DNA from: Gonapodya prolifera JEL478
Taxonomy: Eukaryota > Monoblepharomycota > Monoblepharidomycetes > Monoblepharidales > Gonapodyaceae
NCBI GenBank assembly: GCA_001574975.1
Contig: KQ965769.1
Span: 271,196-335,195, forward strand
Length of the DNA: 64,000 nucleotides
Direction: 5' to 3'
A program made the translations under genes and the position numbers. The notes beneath the pieces are model-generated. The model had not been told where the DNA came from. It saw nothing but the letters and a program-made list of their open reading frames with translations, and did no database searches. Shown piece after piece: positions 10,933-22,245 of this stretch; position 1 is the stretch's first letter, and each line of letters begins with the position of its first letter.

Positions 10933-11932
10933 ATGGTTCGAGATGTCGCGCACACAGCCATCGCGGCGGTTGGTGGGGTCGTCGAACGGTCAGACGGAAA
11001 GATTCTCGACATTGGAGCCGCGAAGATTCCCAGATTGAGTCGAAGGAAGCAAGAAGACAAGGTAAGGAGCTTTGCCTATTTAATGCCATGACGGACTGTG
11101 AATCTTTGCGCGCAATCGGTGGAAGCTCGATCGGGCAAGCGTAAGAGAAGTCACCTCTGCTTCCACTCCACCGCGCGACACTCTACGCAACGAAACGCCC
11201 AACATCTCAAACCAAGCGCATAACGATTTACAAGACAAAGTGGCGACCTCCCAGCCCATTTGTTTGTCGCAACGTGATCCCGGGGAGGAATCTCTACCGC
11301 CTTTGCCTGGCAAGGCGGCGGCTTCTGCAAGTACCGACGACAAGGAACTTCAAGACTCTGTGAACCAGAACAAACTCGCTCAACATGAACTTCTACTGGT
11401 ATCCGATCTACCACCGGAGAGCAATTCAGCTATGCCTGGACCTCATTCCATTTCACAGATTTTTAATAATCCTCCGCAAAGTAATCCCCCTGTGTCCTCA
11501 CCCACTTCGGCCAGCTCCACCTCACTTCCACAATTAAATTCCATCGAATCCCATCTCAAAAACGAGAGCAAGGTGTCGGAGAGGCGAGGGAAGGATTATC
11601 ACACGCGGACAGGTCTTTGGAGAATCGGAGGGACCATTCGACGGAAGTCAGGCTCTGGGCGACAAAGAAGCATTGCCAAGCGACGGACGTCAATCAAGAG
11701 TTCACCGGAGGAGACCCTCCACCCCGTTGACGCTTCACTAAACGAGGCGAATCACAACCAAGTAGACTGGGGTCGATCATTCTCGTCACTCTCGATTGTG
11801 CTTCTCATTATTTCGCTTTTGGTGCTCGCGATGTTGACGGCGGCGTGGTACTTAGACAGTGCTGTCTCGAATGCGGGGTTTCTAGACGACGGAGCGGGGG
11901 AGTTCATTCGTGATATTGCGATTCCGTACTGA
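10933..11932 (+). CDS. Protein with C-terminal single membrane segment, unknown function
   Basis: Exons 10933-11061 and 11126-11932 (intron GTAAGG...GAAG, 64 nt) join in phase 0 to give about 311 aa. The N-terminal exon (VAHTAIAAVGGVVERSDGKI) is compact and well-formed. The middle is Ser/Pro/Asn-rich and probably disordered, followed by a basic Arg/Lys patch (GTIRRKSGSGRQRSIAKRRT). One strong membrane segment lies near the C-terminus (LSIVLLIISLLVLAMLTAAW), with a short outer tail. The basic patch just before the membrane segment suggests the long N-terminal part is cytosolic. No family is recognised. Confidence 0.6.
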
Positions 11933-12159
11933 ATACTTCATAGTCCAGGTCGCGAACTTTATAACTCATCATATGGCAGAAGAGTTGGCTCTTTGAATTA
12001 CAAACATAACATGAAGATACACAACTCGTGTCGAGTGCACTTGGGCACTGCATATTTACAATTCAAATATAATTATTGCAGAGTTCCAAGCCGAAAAGGA
12101 GGTTCCGCTTGCCCCTGACAGATTCCGGTGACTTTCCCTAGCGCAGACATTCGACTTCA

Positions 12160-13560
12160 TTTGAGTCAATGAGTTCGACCATCCCTTAACTCCCTTCCCC
12201 ACTCAACATACATGTTCAAAAATGGCGTGCTGATTCCGGGAGTATTAGCAACGATCCTGGCAGTAGCACCACCCGCTATTTGAATTAAACTACCTGTGCG
12301 AGCGTGGGGGGGGGGGGGGGGGGGGTAATTGAATCTAAGAGTGAAAAAAAAAAGTTTAGAAACACCAGGAAAGTCTATGGTTATTGGAAGCACCCCTAAG
12401 TTACTCCGCACTATTGTCGTGTCTCTGATAGAAGATTCCCTTGCGAGACGTAACTGCATCTGGGCATACTTGTCACCCTGCTTTGCGGCTTTGGCATACC
12501 ACTCCCTAGCTATTGGCTCATCTTGCTTAACACCCCGACCGTACTGGTAGCAGTTGGCCAGATAGTATTGGGCGTCTACATTTCCATTCTCCGCGGCCAC
12601 TTGGAGCCACTTTGCTGCTTCACCTTGGTCTTTGGTGACTCCATGACCGCAAGTGTAGCAAAGTCCCAAATTGAACTACGCGACAGAACCTCCTTGTTTG
12701 GCAGCACGCTGGCACCACTTAAAGGCTGCTGCAGAGTCCGTCGGAAGTACATCAAGTCCATTCCTGTAGAAAACGTAGAGCTGATGCTTCGCCTGTACAT
12801 TTCCAAATTCCACTGTGCAACGCCTTATCCAGATCCTGGGCGTGGCCATTGACACCGTGATAGAAACAGTTTGCCAATGAAAAGAGTGCATTCGCGTCCC
12901 CCATTAGAAGTTCTGGAATTGAGTTGGGTGTCCCTGCAACTGCTGGCTCTCGCCCTAGGCTGCCACAAGTGCAGGTAGGTTGTAAGTTGACAACACCAGT
13001 CTTTTGACAAATTGAACGTTGACTCACGCATACTGTGCGAGGGTTTGCGAGATCCGCAAAAATGAAGGACGGACGTTGGGTTCTGGATCCCAGCATTGCC
13101 TCATCAAGACTCAACATCTTGGGGCATGGACGAATTGGGAGGAAGTTCCGGACAGAGATGAGGTGTGTTCCAAGTGTTCATATTCATTGCAAGCCCGTCA
13201 AACGGGGGCTTCTCGGTCCACAGCTGAAGATTGAGGCGTATTTCAAAAAGTTTAGCTTTGGTCTTGAAGGTCGCATTCAATGGCGTCGACTCACAGAATA
13301 TATGACAATGCCAAACGTATAAACATCAGTCGCTTTTGCGTTTCCCTCTCCTCGCAAACGCTCAGGCGACATGTACCGAAAGGTCCTAATACGACCACCC
13401 GTCGGGTCATAGGCTGGTGCGTCCAAGAACTTAGACGTTCCAAAATCCGTCAAAACAGCGTGTTTCCTCGGGCTTCATATCTGCATGCACAACTCCTTGA
13501 CCGTGGAGGTGCTCCATCCCTCGCAAGTGTCGTATTAGTTTTCAGGGAGTTGGCGATCGC
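12160..13560 (-). pseudogene. Broken protein kinase with C-terminal SEL1 repeats
   Basis: Read on the minus strand, about 13530-13250 gives kinase subdomains VI-IX: LRGMEHLHGQGVVHADMKP, then VLTDFGTSKFLD, then RTFRYMSPERLRGEG and ATDVYTFGIVIYS. Next come LWTEKPPFDGLA and LMRQCWDPEPNVRPSF, the C-lobe of a tyrosine-kinase-like (TKL) domain. Further on are SEL1 repeats (DANALFSLANCFYHGVNGHA; AAAFKWCQRAAKQGG; GEAAKWLQVAAENGNVDAQY; IAREWYAKAAKQGDKYAQMQ). The reading frame changes by single bases at several points, for example after HADMKP and between SEL1 units, and the N-lobe is absent. Kinase-SEL1 fusions are common in early-diverging fungi. I call it a pseudogene, though sequence errors could contribute. 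Its 5' edge abuts an ankyrin gene on the other strand. Confidence 0.65.
12306..12325 (+). repeat. Homopolymer run of 20 G
   Basis: Twenty consecutive G residues just beyond the 3' end of the SEL1 repeats. Length may be inexact. Confidence 0.9.
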
Positions 13561-13562
13561 CC

Positions 13563-14054
13563 GTGCACCATCATTGGGACATTGTGTTGTATTTCTTGGG
13601 GCGCGGGATTAACGTAAACGCAGCGGATGACACTCTGCTCAGATATGCCGTCAAATTTGGTCGACTTGATATTGTTCAACAACTCTTGGAAGCAGGGGCG
13701 TGCGTGCTTGGCGGGATTGAAGGCTCGCTGCTCTCGGCAGTGCAAATGGGGGATTTGGAAATGCCAGCTCTTCTTTTGGAACACGGGGCAGACCCGAATT
13801 CCCATTGAGGGGGTTTCTTGGAAGTTGCCGTCGAAGCCGGTAACGTTTCAATGACAGAAATTTTGCTCCAGCATGGCGCTAACGTCCACGAGAGCAATGC
13901 GAACGCGCTCTTTGTGGCAGAGGAGGGGAATTGGACACTGCCGAGGTTTTGGTAAAGGCGGGGGCGGATGCGAACGCGAGGGATGGCGCACTGTTTCGGA
14001 TAGCAAAGGAGCTGGGGAGGCTCGACGTTGTAGATCTTCTTTCCAAGTACTGAG
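13563..14054 (+). pseudogene. Ankyrin-repeat gene fragment with stop and frameshift
   Basis: About four ankyrin repeats are visible: DIVLYFLGRGINVNAADDTL, RLDIVQQLLEAGA, MPALLLEHGADPNSH, MTEILLQHGANVHESNANAL, and in another frame ELDTAEVLVKAGADANARDG and RLDVVDLLSKY before a TGA at about 14052. An in-frame TGA follows DPNSH and a one-base shift is needed near 13935. There is no plausible start or F-box upstream, because the kinase-SEL1 remnant begins immediately on the other strand. It therefore looks like a 5'-truncated, decayed member of the ankyrin/F-box family seen again at 52321. Confidence 0.65.
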
Positions 14055-14421
14055 GCGAGAGGCTGAACATTTGATGGGAAGACGTGAGGCAGCATTTCAT
14101 CTCGTTTGTATGAAGTTATTTATGTAAGCCCCACAGTTAATTAGCTGTCTAAATTGTGTTGAACTGCACCCCGACGAATCAGGATATTCATGCTGGTCCA
14201 TTTTCAGAAAGACAACATTTATAATGTGACGGAGCGTCTCCGTACAGTGCTTCAGTCCGAACTATGATGTATATCTCAACTCCCGAACGTCCCTATCCGA
14301 TCGAACCCAACACAGGCTAAAATCACAAATATATTTTCCATGCAATTGAGGAACCACGTCAAATACCCAGTACACCAAGACGCTTCCTTCCTGGTCGTAC
14401 ACCAGTGAGCAGCATCACCCT
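14055..14421. other. Intergenic, no supported gene
   Basis: About 370 bp between convergent features. No open frame of interest or repeat was recognised. Confidence 0.5.
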
Positions 14422-16050
14422 TTACAGCCCCAACGCAACCGCCGCCAGTCCCAAAAGCGCCGCAACCACACCCGTCCCGACCTCCCTCGCCACCGCCGCG
14501 CCAGGCTTGGCCGCTCCCGTCGCACCCGCCGCCGCTGCCGTAGTAACACTCGCAGAGGGGGCGTTCGCAGTCGTGCTCACCGCCGCTGCCGAGCTCGAGG
14601 CGGCCGCAACGGTGGTCGTGGTCTGCGCGGTGGTCGTCTGAGGTTTCAAGGGAAGGTCCGGGAACACGGTGACGGAGAGGTTGAATCCCCCGCTGGTAGG
14701 TGCTTGCACGGTCACGTTGTCAAAGCCCGGGCCGTAGTTACCGCCCTGTTGTTGGAGACAGCCGCGGGTGTCGAACGTGTCGGGACAGTATGTGTGGTCG
14801 TGGCAGCACCGGAGGCAGTAGATTCTGTGAAGTGGGGAGGGTAAAAGAGGATTTGAGAGGTCAGAGGGGGGAGATGAAAAGAACAGGAAACGGAAACAGG
14901 GAAAGTGACAAGATGCCGGTCTCCATGGAGTACCGTTCCACGAGAGTATTCCCCTCCGCGGGCGCTTCGCCTCCGCGGAGGGATACGCTCTGCGTGAGAT
15001 ATTCGCCTCGGTCGGCGCTGCAGCGCCTACGCCTCGGGCCTCGGTGTCATCGCTCCGCTCGCGTCTCGCAACTCCGGCCTCTGACCTCATTTGCTAGCCA
15101 CCCTCCCCCCCCCATCCCCCACAACGTACCCATTACCCAGAAGCTGTATGAAAGTGTCGTATCCCTTACACGTCGCTAACGGCGGGCACCCTTTCGACCC
15201 GCACCCGATTCCGTTACTGTCCGTCTGCCCGCCCGCGTCGCCGGGCACGAGTGGGAAGGCCGTTTCGTTGTACAGCCCCGTGAGTTGGATGAAGGCTTCC
15301 TGGCCCTGTGCGTTCAGTGCGCGGTGGAAGTGGGCTGAGTAGACAAAGCCGGGAGGGATGAGCCGTTGGGGGCCGGATGTGCAGTATGCGAGGGCGCCGT
15401 ATTCTGTGTGTGGGGGTCGGGGGACGTTAGTTGGAGAGCCAGAGGACGAGGAAAAGGGAAGGGGAAGGGGAAGGGAGAGGACGAACCAGTGTCAGCAATC
15501 AACTGGTTGGGCCCAGGGGGAAGAATGAGACAGAAGTCGTTCTGGTCCGTGACGTGGATCATGACGTCTGTGATGTTGATCACCTATTTTCGTTTACCGT
15601 GGTCACAGGAGTGCGGGTGGGGGAAGTATGTATTACTGGTTGGCATGGTCGACGGGGAAGGGAGACAGGGGCACACAGAACTCACTCTAGGCGACTTTGT
15701 CCCTCGGTCGTTGATGTTGACTGTTACGATCTCGCCGTTGATCGACACGACGTCGACCTGGAACGGGTGGGCGGACGGGGTTGTTGTTCAGTTAGAAGCC
15801 GAAGTGAGAGTGTCGCGCACACCATCGGGTCCCTTCACCAACGGAACAGCCGCTATCCTGGCCCAATCCACCCCTCCCCCCCTTCGCCTGTCCCCCGTAG
15901 CCCCACTTTGCCCCACCCCGCCTCCTCACTCACCCCCGTCAAGTTGATTGGCGGCGTGGACGTCATTTGCGCCCCCGTCCCTTGGGGTGCCATGAGTGCC
16001 AGCCCGGCGGATACGGCGACTGCGATGAGCGGAAGGGAGAAGAGCACCAT
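14422..16050 (-). CDS. Secreted GPI-anchored protein of the macrophage-activating-glycoprotein type
   Basis: Five exons on the minus strand: 16050-15934, 15757-15686, 15583-15487, 15403-15130 and 14824-14422, all joining in frame to about 320 aa. The start MVLFSLPLIAVAVSAGLALM is a signal peptide. The middle matches the pattern of basidiomycete 'macrofage activating glycoprotein' proteins: a VAYCT-like AYCTSGPQRLIPPG, then AHFHRAL...IQLTGL, then VPGDAGGQTDSNG, then IYCLRCCHDHTYCPDTFDTR and CLQQQGGNYGPGFDNV. A Thr/Ala-rich stalk and a hydrophobic C-terminus (GTGVVAALLGLAAVALGL) suggest a GPI anchor. Role in the wall or surface is unknown. The last intron (14825-15129) carries a copy of the intronic repeat. 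Family match is from remembered motifs, not a search. Confidence 0.7.
14825..15129 (-). repeat. Intron holding copy C of the intronic repeat family
   Basis: Within this 305-nt intron the minus strand at about 15085-14935 reads GCGAGCGGAGCGATGACACC, GAGGCC, a hairpin GGCGCTGCAGCGCC, then GACCGAGGCGAATATCTC and two CCGCGGAGG arms. This matches the order of blocks in copies A and B. A G-rich tract (GGGGGATGGGGGGGGG) precedes it after the donor. Orientation is sense to the host gene. Confidence 0.7.
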
Positions 16051-17450
16051 TGCGGTTTCGGTTTCGGAGTGGGGAGGAGGAGGGAGAGATTGCCGCAATT
16101 GGAATGAACCGGGCCAAATTGCAAATGGTGGCGCAGGGGTGGCCCGCCCTGAGGCTCACTCTGACGATTTTTGTGCGAAAGGAGATGAAAGATAAATTGA
16201 TTTTATCATACGGCAAAAATAGGAGATCTGGGCGGGTGAGTGGGCCGGGTGAGACCGGAGACCGCGGTGGTGTAGAATGGGCGGGTGGGTGAAACATAAA
16301 AATACAGACATGAGGTGTCAGTTATGTGAGACAATCACCGTATTGAGCGAATATTGTAGCCCATATCTGCGAGAAAGGGCGGGCGTGCGGGCGTGCGGGC
16401 GTGCCCGGACAGCTCGGGCGAATGCTACAAGGGCTATCGCAATCAGAACCCACAGCGAACTGACAGAGACACGAAGTATGTTGAAGTTCAAGTGGAGATG
16501 GGCGATGACGATGAGTGGTCGTGGGAAGGAAGTGGACAGGGACGATCGGCGCTATTAATGGGACGTATTGATACCGTTTGAGAAGCCACGGCACCTGCGG
16601 CGATGGGGTGCCTGAACTGTCTGGCGCTACTTGGCTACGTGTGATACTGCTTCGGAGAGTGTCACTCGATGTGCCATCGCTCACGTTCTGTATGTAGCGT
16701 TGTATGTTTTCAAAAAAGAATACTTACTACTTCCTCCTTCAGTATACCACTACTCGCAGAAAGAAAACTCTTCAGCTCTAAATTCACATTCACATGCCAC
16801 TGGCACTGGCCAAACTCTATCTCGGTTCCCCCGCAAGAACAGAAGAACGGTTCAATACCTATTCAGCCGACATCGCCACCACTGAGCCCTGAGTCACCAC
16901 TTTACCCCGCTTGCGTTCTCTGCTCCATCTCCATCGCATCTGCCACGATGCCGATTCGTGGATTCTACAGCGTCCTACGATGGAAAATACATTCAGGGCG
17001 GGGGCGGGGGTGCTGACTGTACGCCGGAAGTATATCTTTGTTGAGTAGAAGGGTTTATACCGAAATACCCGCACAGCCACGTCGTGTGGCCACGTTTGAA
17101 CTCGTCGCTCGGGTCCGTGCCACGATTTGATTCTCTCTCGTTTATTGAGATTGGCGAGTGGAGTAAATTACCCAAAATGTGCGGAATAAAGTCGGACCCA
17201 ATTGAGTCGATCCGAGGTCGTTACGACGTACTACCGCCCCAAATACAACCCGCACACCCCATCGGCCGCACCACACACTTCCCACCACCGAAATCCATCT
17301 CTTCTCGCCCCCGATTCCCCCGATTCGCCCACCAAATCGGCGATCCGCGGCCCACTCCGCGCGGAAACCTAAATTTATCCGTGGGTCCGCGGCTAATAGG
17401 CACTTAGCCGCCTCTGCCTCATGGACGTGTTTTCGCAACTGTTCATTATT
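16051..17450. other. Intergenic region between divergent genes, no supported gene
   Basis: About 1.4 kb upstream of both the minus-strand MAG-like gene and the plus-strand kinase. A small GC repeat (three copies of GCGGGCGTGC-like units near 16380-16405) is present. No coding signal convincing enough to call was found. Confidence 0.5.
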
Positions 17451-17467
17451 CCGGGTATATATACCGG
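17451..17467 (+). promoter_or_regulatory. Near-palindromic TATA element upstream of the kinase gene
   Basis: CCGGGTATATATACCGG lies about 100 bp before the kinase ATG at 17567 and is followed by a pyrimidine-rich leader. It has the sequence and spacing of a TATA box for this gene. Confidence 0.45.
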
Positions 17468-17566
17468 CGCTGCTTACCCCCTTCTTCTTCCCGTCTTATA
17501 ACTACACATCGACACTCTTCTGCACACTCTCACATCTTCACTCCACCAATCCGAACAATCTCACAC

Positions 17567-19183
17567 ATGGCGATGGCCATTCCGTTCCTTCCCTTTCTCA
17601 ACACCAACGCAAGGGAGCCGGCGCTGCCCTTCGGAAGAAACTCAGAGGTCGTCACCGGACACAAGGGGCGATGGAACGTAGCAAAAGACGTCCTGGGGAG
17701 CGGGAGCTTCGCGGTCGTGCGGGAGGCCGTGAACCTCGATTCGGGTGTGCGGGTGCGTTCATCACCGGGTGAATGGGTAAATCGTTTTTAAACGCGCTGA
17801 CACACCTCTTCCCCTCCCCAACACCACCAAAAGGCCGTCGTGAAAATCTGCTCCACCACCCCCGCCGAATCCCGCTCCAACCACGTTCTTTACGCATGGC
17901 GCGAGCTCGCCACCCTGGCCCACTTGAGTCAGGTGCAGCACCCTAATGTGGTCAAGCTCCTCGATGCGGCGGTCGTGGGGGAGACGGTGTATATTTTTGA
18001 GGAGAGGGTGGCGGGGGTGGAGTTGTTTGAGTTTTTGGTGAGCATCTTCGCATCGAGGGTTTTGGTTCTGACTGCCACTTTCGATGCACACTCTAACACT
18101 CACCCACCACCCCCCAACACAGAAACTCAACGGCGGCCGCCTCCCCACCTCCCAAGTCCGCCACATCACCTCTCAACTCCTCTCCGCGCTCTCCCACCTG
18201 CACACCAACCACGTCCTGCACCGCGACATCAAGCTCGACAACGTGATCGTCGATCCTACCTCTTTACGCATTACTCTCATCGACTTCAACTTGGCGACTT
18301 TTTATCACCCCGAGGCGTTCCTCACGGAACCGGTCGGGTGTATCAATTATTCGAGTCCGCAAGTACTGGAGGCCGCGAGGGGACACGCCTATGTAGCGGA
18401 ACATGGGTGGAGTGATTTGTGGGCACTGGGTGTGGCCGTGTATGGGATGCTCGTGGGGTGAGTCTTTACCTTCCTCTCTCTTCTGCATCGGCGACGCACA
18501 TCCTAACCACCAACCCCCCCCCGACTCGAAGATTCTTCCCATTCCGATCCGAAGACGCACGACGCCTCAACCGCGAACACAACGCCTTGAAAACCAACCC
18601 GCTGACATGGTACACCTCCGACATCGACCCCCTCGCTAAATCCTTCGTCGAGGCCATCCTCACACCTCTTTCCCGCGGAACCATCTCGGCGGCCTCACTC
18701 TCCTCGCACCCGTTCGTCGCGGGCCACGCTTCGTTGGTGGCAACGGCGGCGGCTGCCCAGGTGCACCCGAGGGACGCCGCGGTGGTGGGTGATTCGGGGC
18801 TCGTTTCGGAGGATTTGGATATCCAGTTGTTTGCTGTGAGGAAGTTTGTCGTGCAGCTCGTGCATGACGCGCTCTTCTCCTCCCGCGAACCTGAGTCGCC
18901 CTCTTCCGACACAACGGCAACGGCAGACGCGGATGAGAACCATCTCCGCGTACCTTCGACTACGTCATCTCGCACGAGCTCGGACTCGACGGTGTGCTCG
19001 CGCAGCTCAATGTCCGGGCGGTCGGTGAGGGGGAGTTCCGAGTCCATTCGGACGGTGTCTTCGATCGGGAAGCCCCACGCGGGGGCGGGTGTGAAGGAGA
19101 GCAAGAGGTGGAAGGTGTTCGAGGGAGTCAGTGGGGAACTGGGAAAGATGGGCTCGGGCATGTTTCGGTGGAAGAAGGTGTGA
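17567..19183 (+). CDS. Ser/Thr protein kinase with DFN in place of DFG
   Basis: Exons 17567-17752, 17834-18037, 18123-18457 and 18532-19183 join in frame to about 458 aa. Visible kinase features: glycine loop LGSGSFAVVREA (res. about 43-54), catalytic lysine in AVVKIC, HRDIKLDN in the catalytic loop, magnesium loop LIDFNLATFY (Asn for the usual Gly), and VGCINYSSPQV in place of the usual APE segment. These are followed by GWSDLWALGVAVYGMLVG and WYTSDIDPLAKSFVEAILTP. The C-terminal 180 residues are Ser/Thr-rich with a basic tail (KESKRWKVFEG). The fold resembles the CAMK/CAMKL group, but assignment is tentative. Invariant Lys, His-Arg-Asp and Asp are all present, so it is probably active. Confidence 0.8.
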
Positions 19184-19528
19184 GGTGTGATAGGACTCTG
19201 AGGGGCGGCTTGAGAGTGAGGGGAGAGCCGGGTGTATATAGGTGTACATACATACTATTAGATATGCAATTGTGTTTTTCTCGAGATTATTTTCAATGCA
19301 TTTTGACTGTTTGCAGCATAAATGAATGCGAGCGGCGTCCATACCACGTCCACACTGCACAAGCCCAATAAAACACGCACTTGCTACACTCGTACCCACG
19401 CACACGTAATGCTCTCCAAACTCCACCGTGCCATCTGCTGCCCTTGCATCCTGACGGACAAGACGTGACTACGGTCAGAGGCACATCCCCTCAGCACTTC
19501 TCTTCTCGTCCTCGCCCCAAAGGCCACG

Positions 19529-21571
19529 ATGCTGCCCTCTCCGCCGCTCACTCCCCCGCCGCTGTCCCTGTCCCTGTCCCTCCTCCCAGACGACTCCGAT
19601 CCCTCCTCACCCCCGTTCCGCGTCCCCGCCCCACGGTTTCTACTCGAGACTCCCAGTGGACGATTGGGGGATTTGGCAACACCAATCATAGACTCGACGA
19701 AGCTGACTATGCCGGACTACATCGCTGACTACGCGCTGCGGCGGTCGCACGACGGACGCGACAGCCACGACCAGGAGGACGCGGACCAGGACTCGACACC
19801 GACGCGACATACCCGATCCGCATCACAGACCAGCACGCGCTCCACGGGGATCGCAAACGACGCGGTGTTTTATACGAGCTTGTACTATAATCATGTCATG
19901 GTCGGATTGGGGTTTATTACGGGGACGAGGTGGTGGAACCGGTGCGTGGTGTTGGGTGTGCCGATCGGACCGAGCCGACTGCCGGTACCGGACCCTTTCT
20001 GTGATGTCACGAGGTGGTGGGTCCGGGAGGTACCTGAGTGCAGAGGGAAGACATAGGGGAATGAGTGTGACTAGGAAGTGATGGCCTGTCATTGGATCGA
20101 GGGGTGCCGGTCTCGACAATCACAAAGGCCTCATTGCGGTCCTCACCCAATACCTCTCACCCCACCATCATCGCAGAATCACACCCAACGTCATCCTCGG
20201 CGCCATCCCCGCGCACCCCTTACTGCAAGACCTCGTATCCAACCAAATGGTGTTCGCAGTCCTCTCCGTCATCGAACCGAACCGCCTCTACGTCGCGTCC
20301 ACTGAAGAGTACGCCAGGTGAGTCTTGCCCGCCCGCCGTTGTCCGGGCGTCCTGCCTGGCGAGCCTCTTACCACCTTCGTGTACCTGTGCCTGCACCTGT
20401 ACCCTCTCTATATTCCCTCCGGACGTTCGACACGGGCGCCGCACCGCCACACCCCCCAGAATGGGCATCCGCTGGCTCAACCTCGACGCCGACGACTTCA
20501 CCGACCTCCCCCACTCCATGCTCCTTCGCGGGGTCGAATGGATCGAAGACGCCCTAAGGGAGGAGTACGCGAGGGTCGGGGAGAGTCTGGCTCGAATCAG
20601 TGCCAAAGTCGGGCGGACAACGTCGTTGGCGTCGATTGAGACGGTCAAAATACATGCGAGGAGGCATTCGGTTCTGGGTGTGCGGACGGGGTCGTGGAGT
20701 GGCAGTAGAGGGCCCGGGTCGGGGACGCCCGGGATGCAGGGCACGCCGGGCACGCCGGGCACGCCTGGGACGCCAGGGAAGGAACTGACGTCTTTCCCGG
20801 ACCCGATTGGGTACGCGGATGTGCCCGGTGGGACCGTGTTTGGGAAGTCGGTGTATATTCACTGTAAGGTGCGTTTGGGTGGGCGGTGGGGGGAATGGTC
20901 GGGGGGTTCGGGGGTCTGGAAGGGGAAGGGTGGTTGGTGAGGGAGGGCGGAGGAGTGACCGCCGGATGTGCCAGTACTTGGAATGGGGAACGAAGACGTT
21001 GGTCAATGCTGGGCAAGCACGCTCCTGGGGCTTCGGTGGTGGTGGGTGGTGGCGGTGTGCGGTGTCGGGACCTGTCGATTCCGTTGGGTTGCGGGATCAT
21101 TCTCACCTTCCTTCACATTAACCACCTCGCTCACATCTTCCTCCATTCCCCATCCCGTCCTCACCACACTCGACCCCCTTTCACCCACCGCNCCCGCCCC
21201 CCTCTCTCTCCCCACCCCCACTAAAAAAGGCCGGGCGCTCCCGCTCCGCCGCCGTGGTCCTCGCCCACCTCATCCGCAGGTACAGATTGACGTTGGAAGA
21301 AGCCCAGGGGATTCTGCAGAGGAAGCGGCCGCAGGTGCGCTTCGTTGTTGTGTTGTAGTGCCCACCCGCTCGTTCGGGTGTTGATTCGTGTTTGCTCCCC
21401 TCCCACCCTCGCCACCCTCGCCACCCATCCCCCACCTACCGCCACCGCCCGCACAAAAAGGTCTCCCACCGCGTACACACCATGCCCTCGGTCCGGCGAT
21501 TCTACGAGGAAACACTGGCGAAGGAGGCCATGGATGAGATCGTGCGGTATCCGTGGATTGATCAGGTCTGA
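19529..21571 (+). CDS. PTPMT1-like dual-specificity phosphatase, copy 1
   Basis: Exons 19529-19941, 20177-20317, 20460-20868, 21230-21334 and 21461-21571 give about 392 aa with every junction in frame. After a Ser/Pro-rich N-terminus and a hydrophobic stretch (DAVFYTSLYYNHVMVGLGFI), the body follows PTPMT1: WWNRITPNVILGAIP, then VLSVIEPNRLYVASTEEY, RWLNLDADDFTDLP, the split active site VYIHCK|AGRSRSAAVVLAHL (Cys-x5-Arg), and LEEAQGILQRKRPQ. The assigned role in other eukaryotes is dephosphorylating phosphatidylglycerophosphate in cardiolipin synthesis. Between helix and active site is an insertion with collagen-like GTP repeats (GTPGTPGTPGTPG). A paralogue follows 0.7 kb downstream. Exon 3 begins at an intron the paralogue lacks. 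Confidence 0.85.
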
Positions 21572-22245
21572 AGTCTGAGCCGGAGCGTGAGAGTGAAAGA
21601 GTAGGAGCAGGCTGGCGCGCGAGAGCGAGAGCGAGCGAAAGAAGAAGCACGAGAACGAGCAGGAGCAGCAACAGGAGCAATGACAGTTAAGGAAGCGACA
21701 ACGACAGACGGACGCCGTGGGGAGTGACACGAAGAGGCGAACCGCATGGCGGCATACGTATCCCCACGCTCCGCAGCCCCAAGCTTTCACCCACACGTTG
21801 GACACCGACCAAGGCCCCCTCTTTCCGGTCAACCACCCAACGCACACCTTTCCCTTCCCGATCTCTTCATCCTCAACCCCCGCACTCCCCCCCGCGGACC
21901 CCTTGCCGAACCCTGTACAATACCCCCCTCGCGCAGTGCCTGTAGCATACACCATTGGCAGAGCGAGAGCGCGAGCACAAGGTGGCAGTCTATTACTTTT
22001 ATTTTACCGTACCCTACCCCCTCCAAAAAAAACCCCATTGCATTTGGCGGAACCTCACATATCTATCACCTTTTTTAACTTAGTCGTTGGTATTGTATGA
22101 TGTAGACGGGCAAGAATGAGAACGTGTTGGTGATTTGATCCTGCGCTGACTAAGTACCAAGGCTTATTTAAAAACCTTGCGCCGTCTTCAGGCCATAGGC
22201 TTCCCCGCACTGCCGTGGTCAGAGGCACTTCCCATCACCTTCGCG

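Noticed and set aside
14700-15179. Plus-strand frame across the MAG-like gene
   Set aside because: It crosses an intron and exon of the minus-strand gene with no domain content.
16380-16406. Short GCGGGCGTGC repeat
   Set aside because: Three short GC-rich units only; too small and isolated to be a feature of interest.
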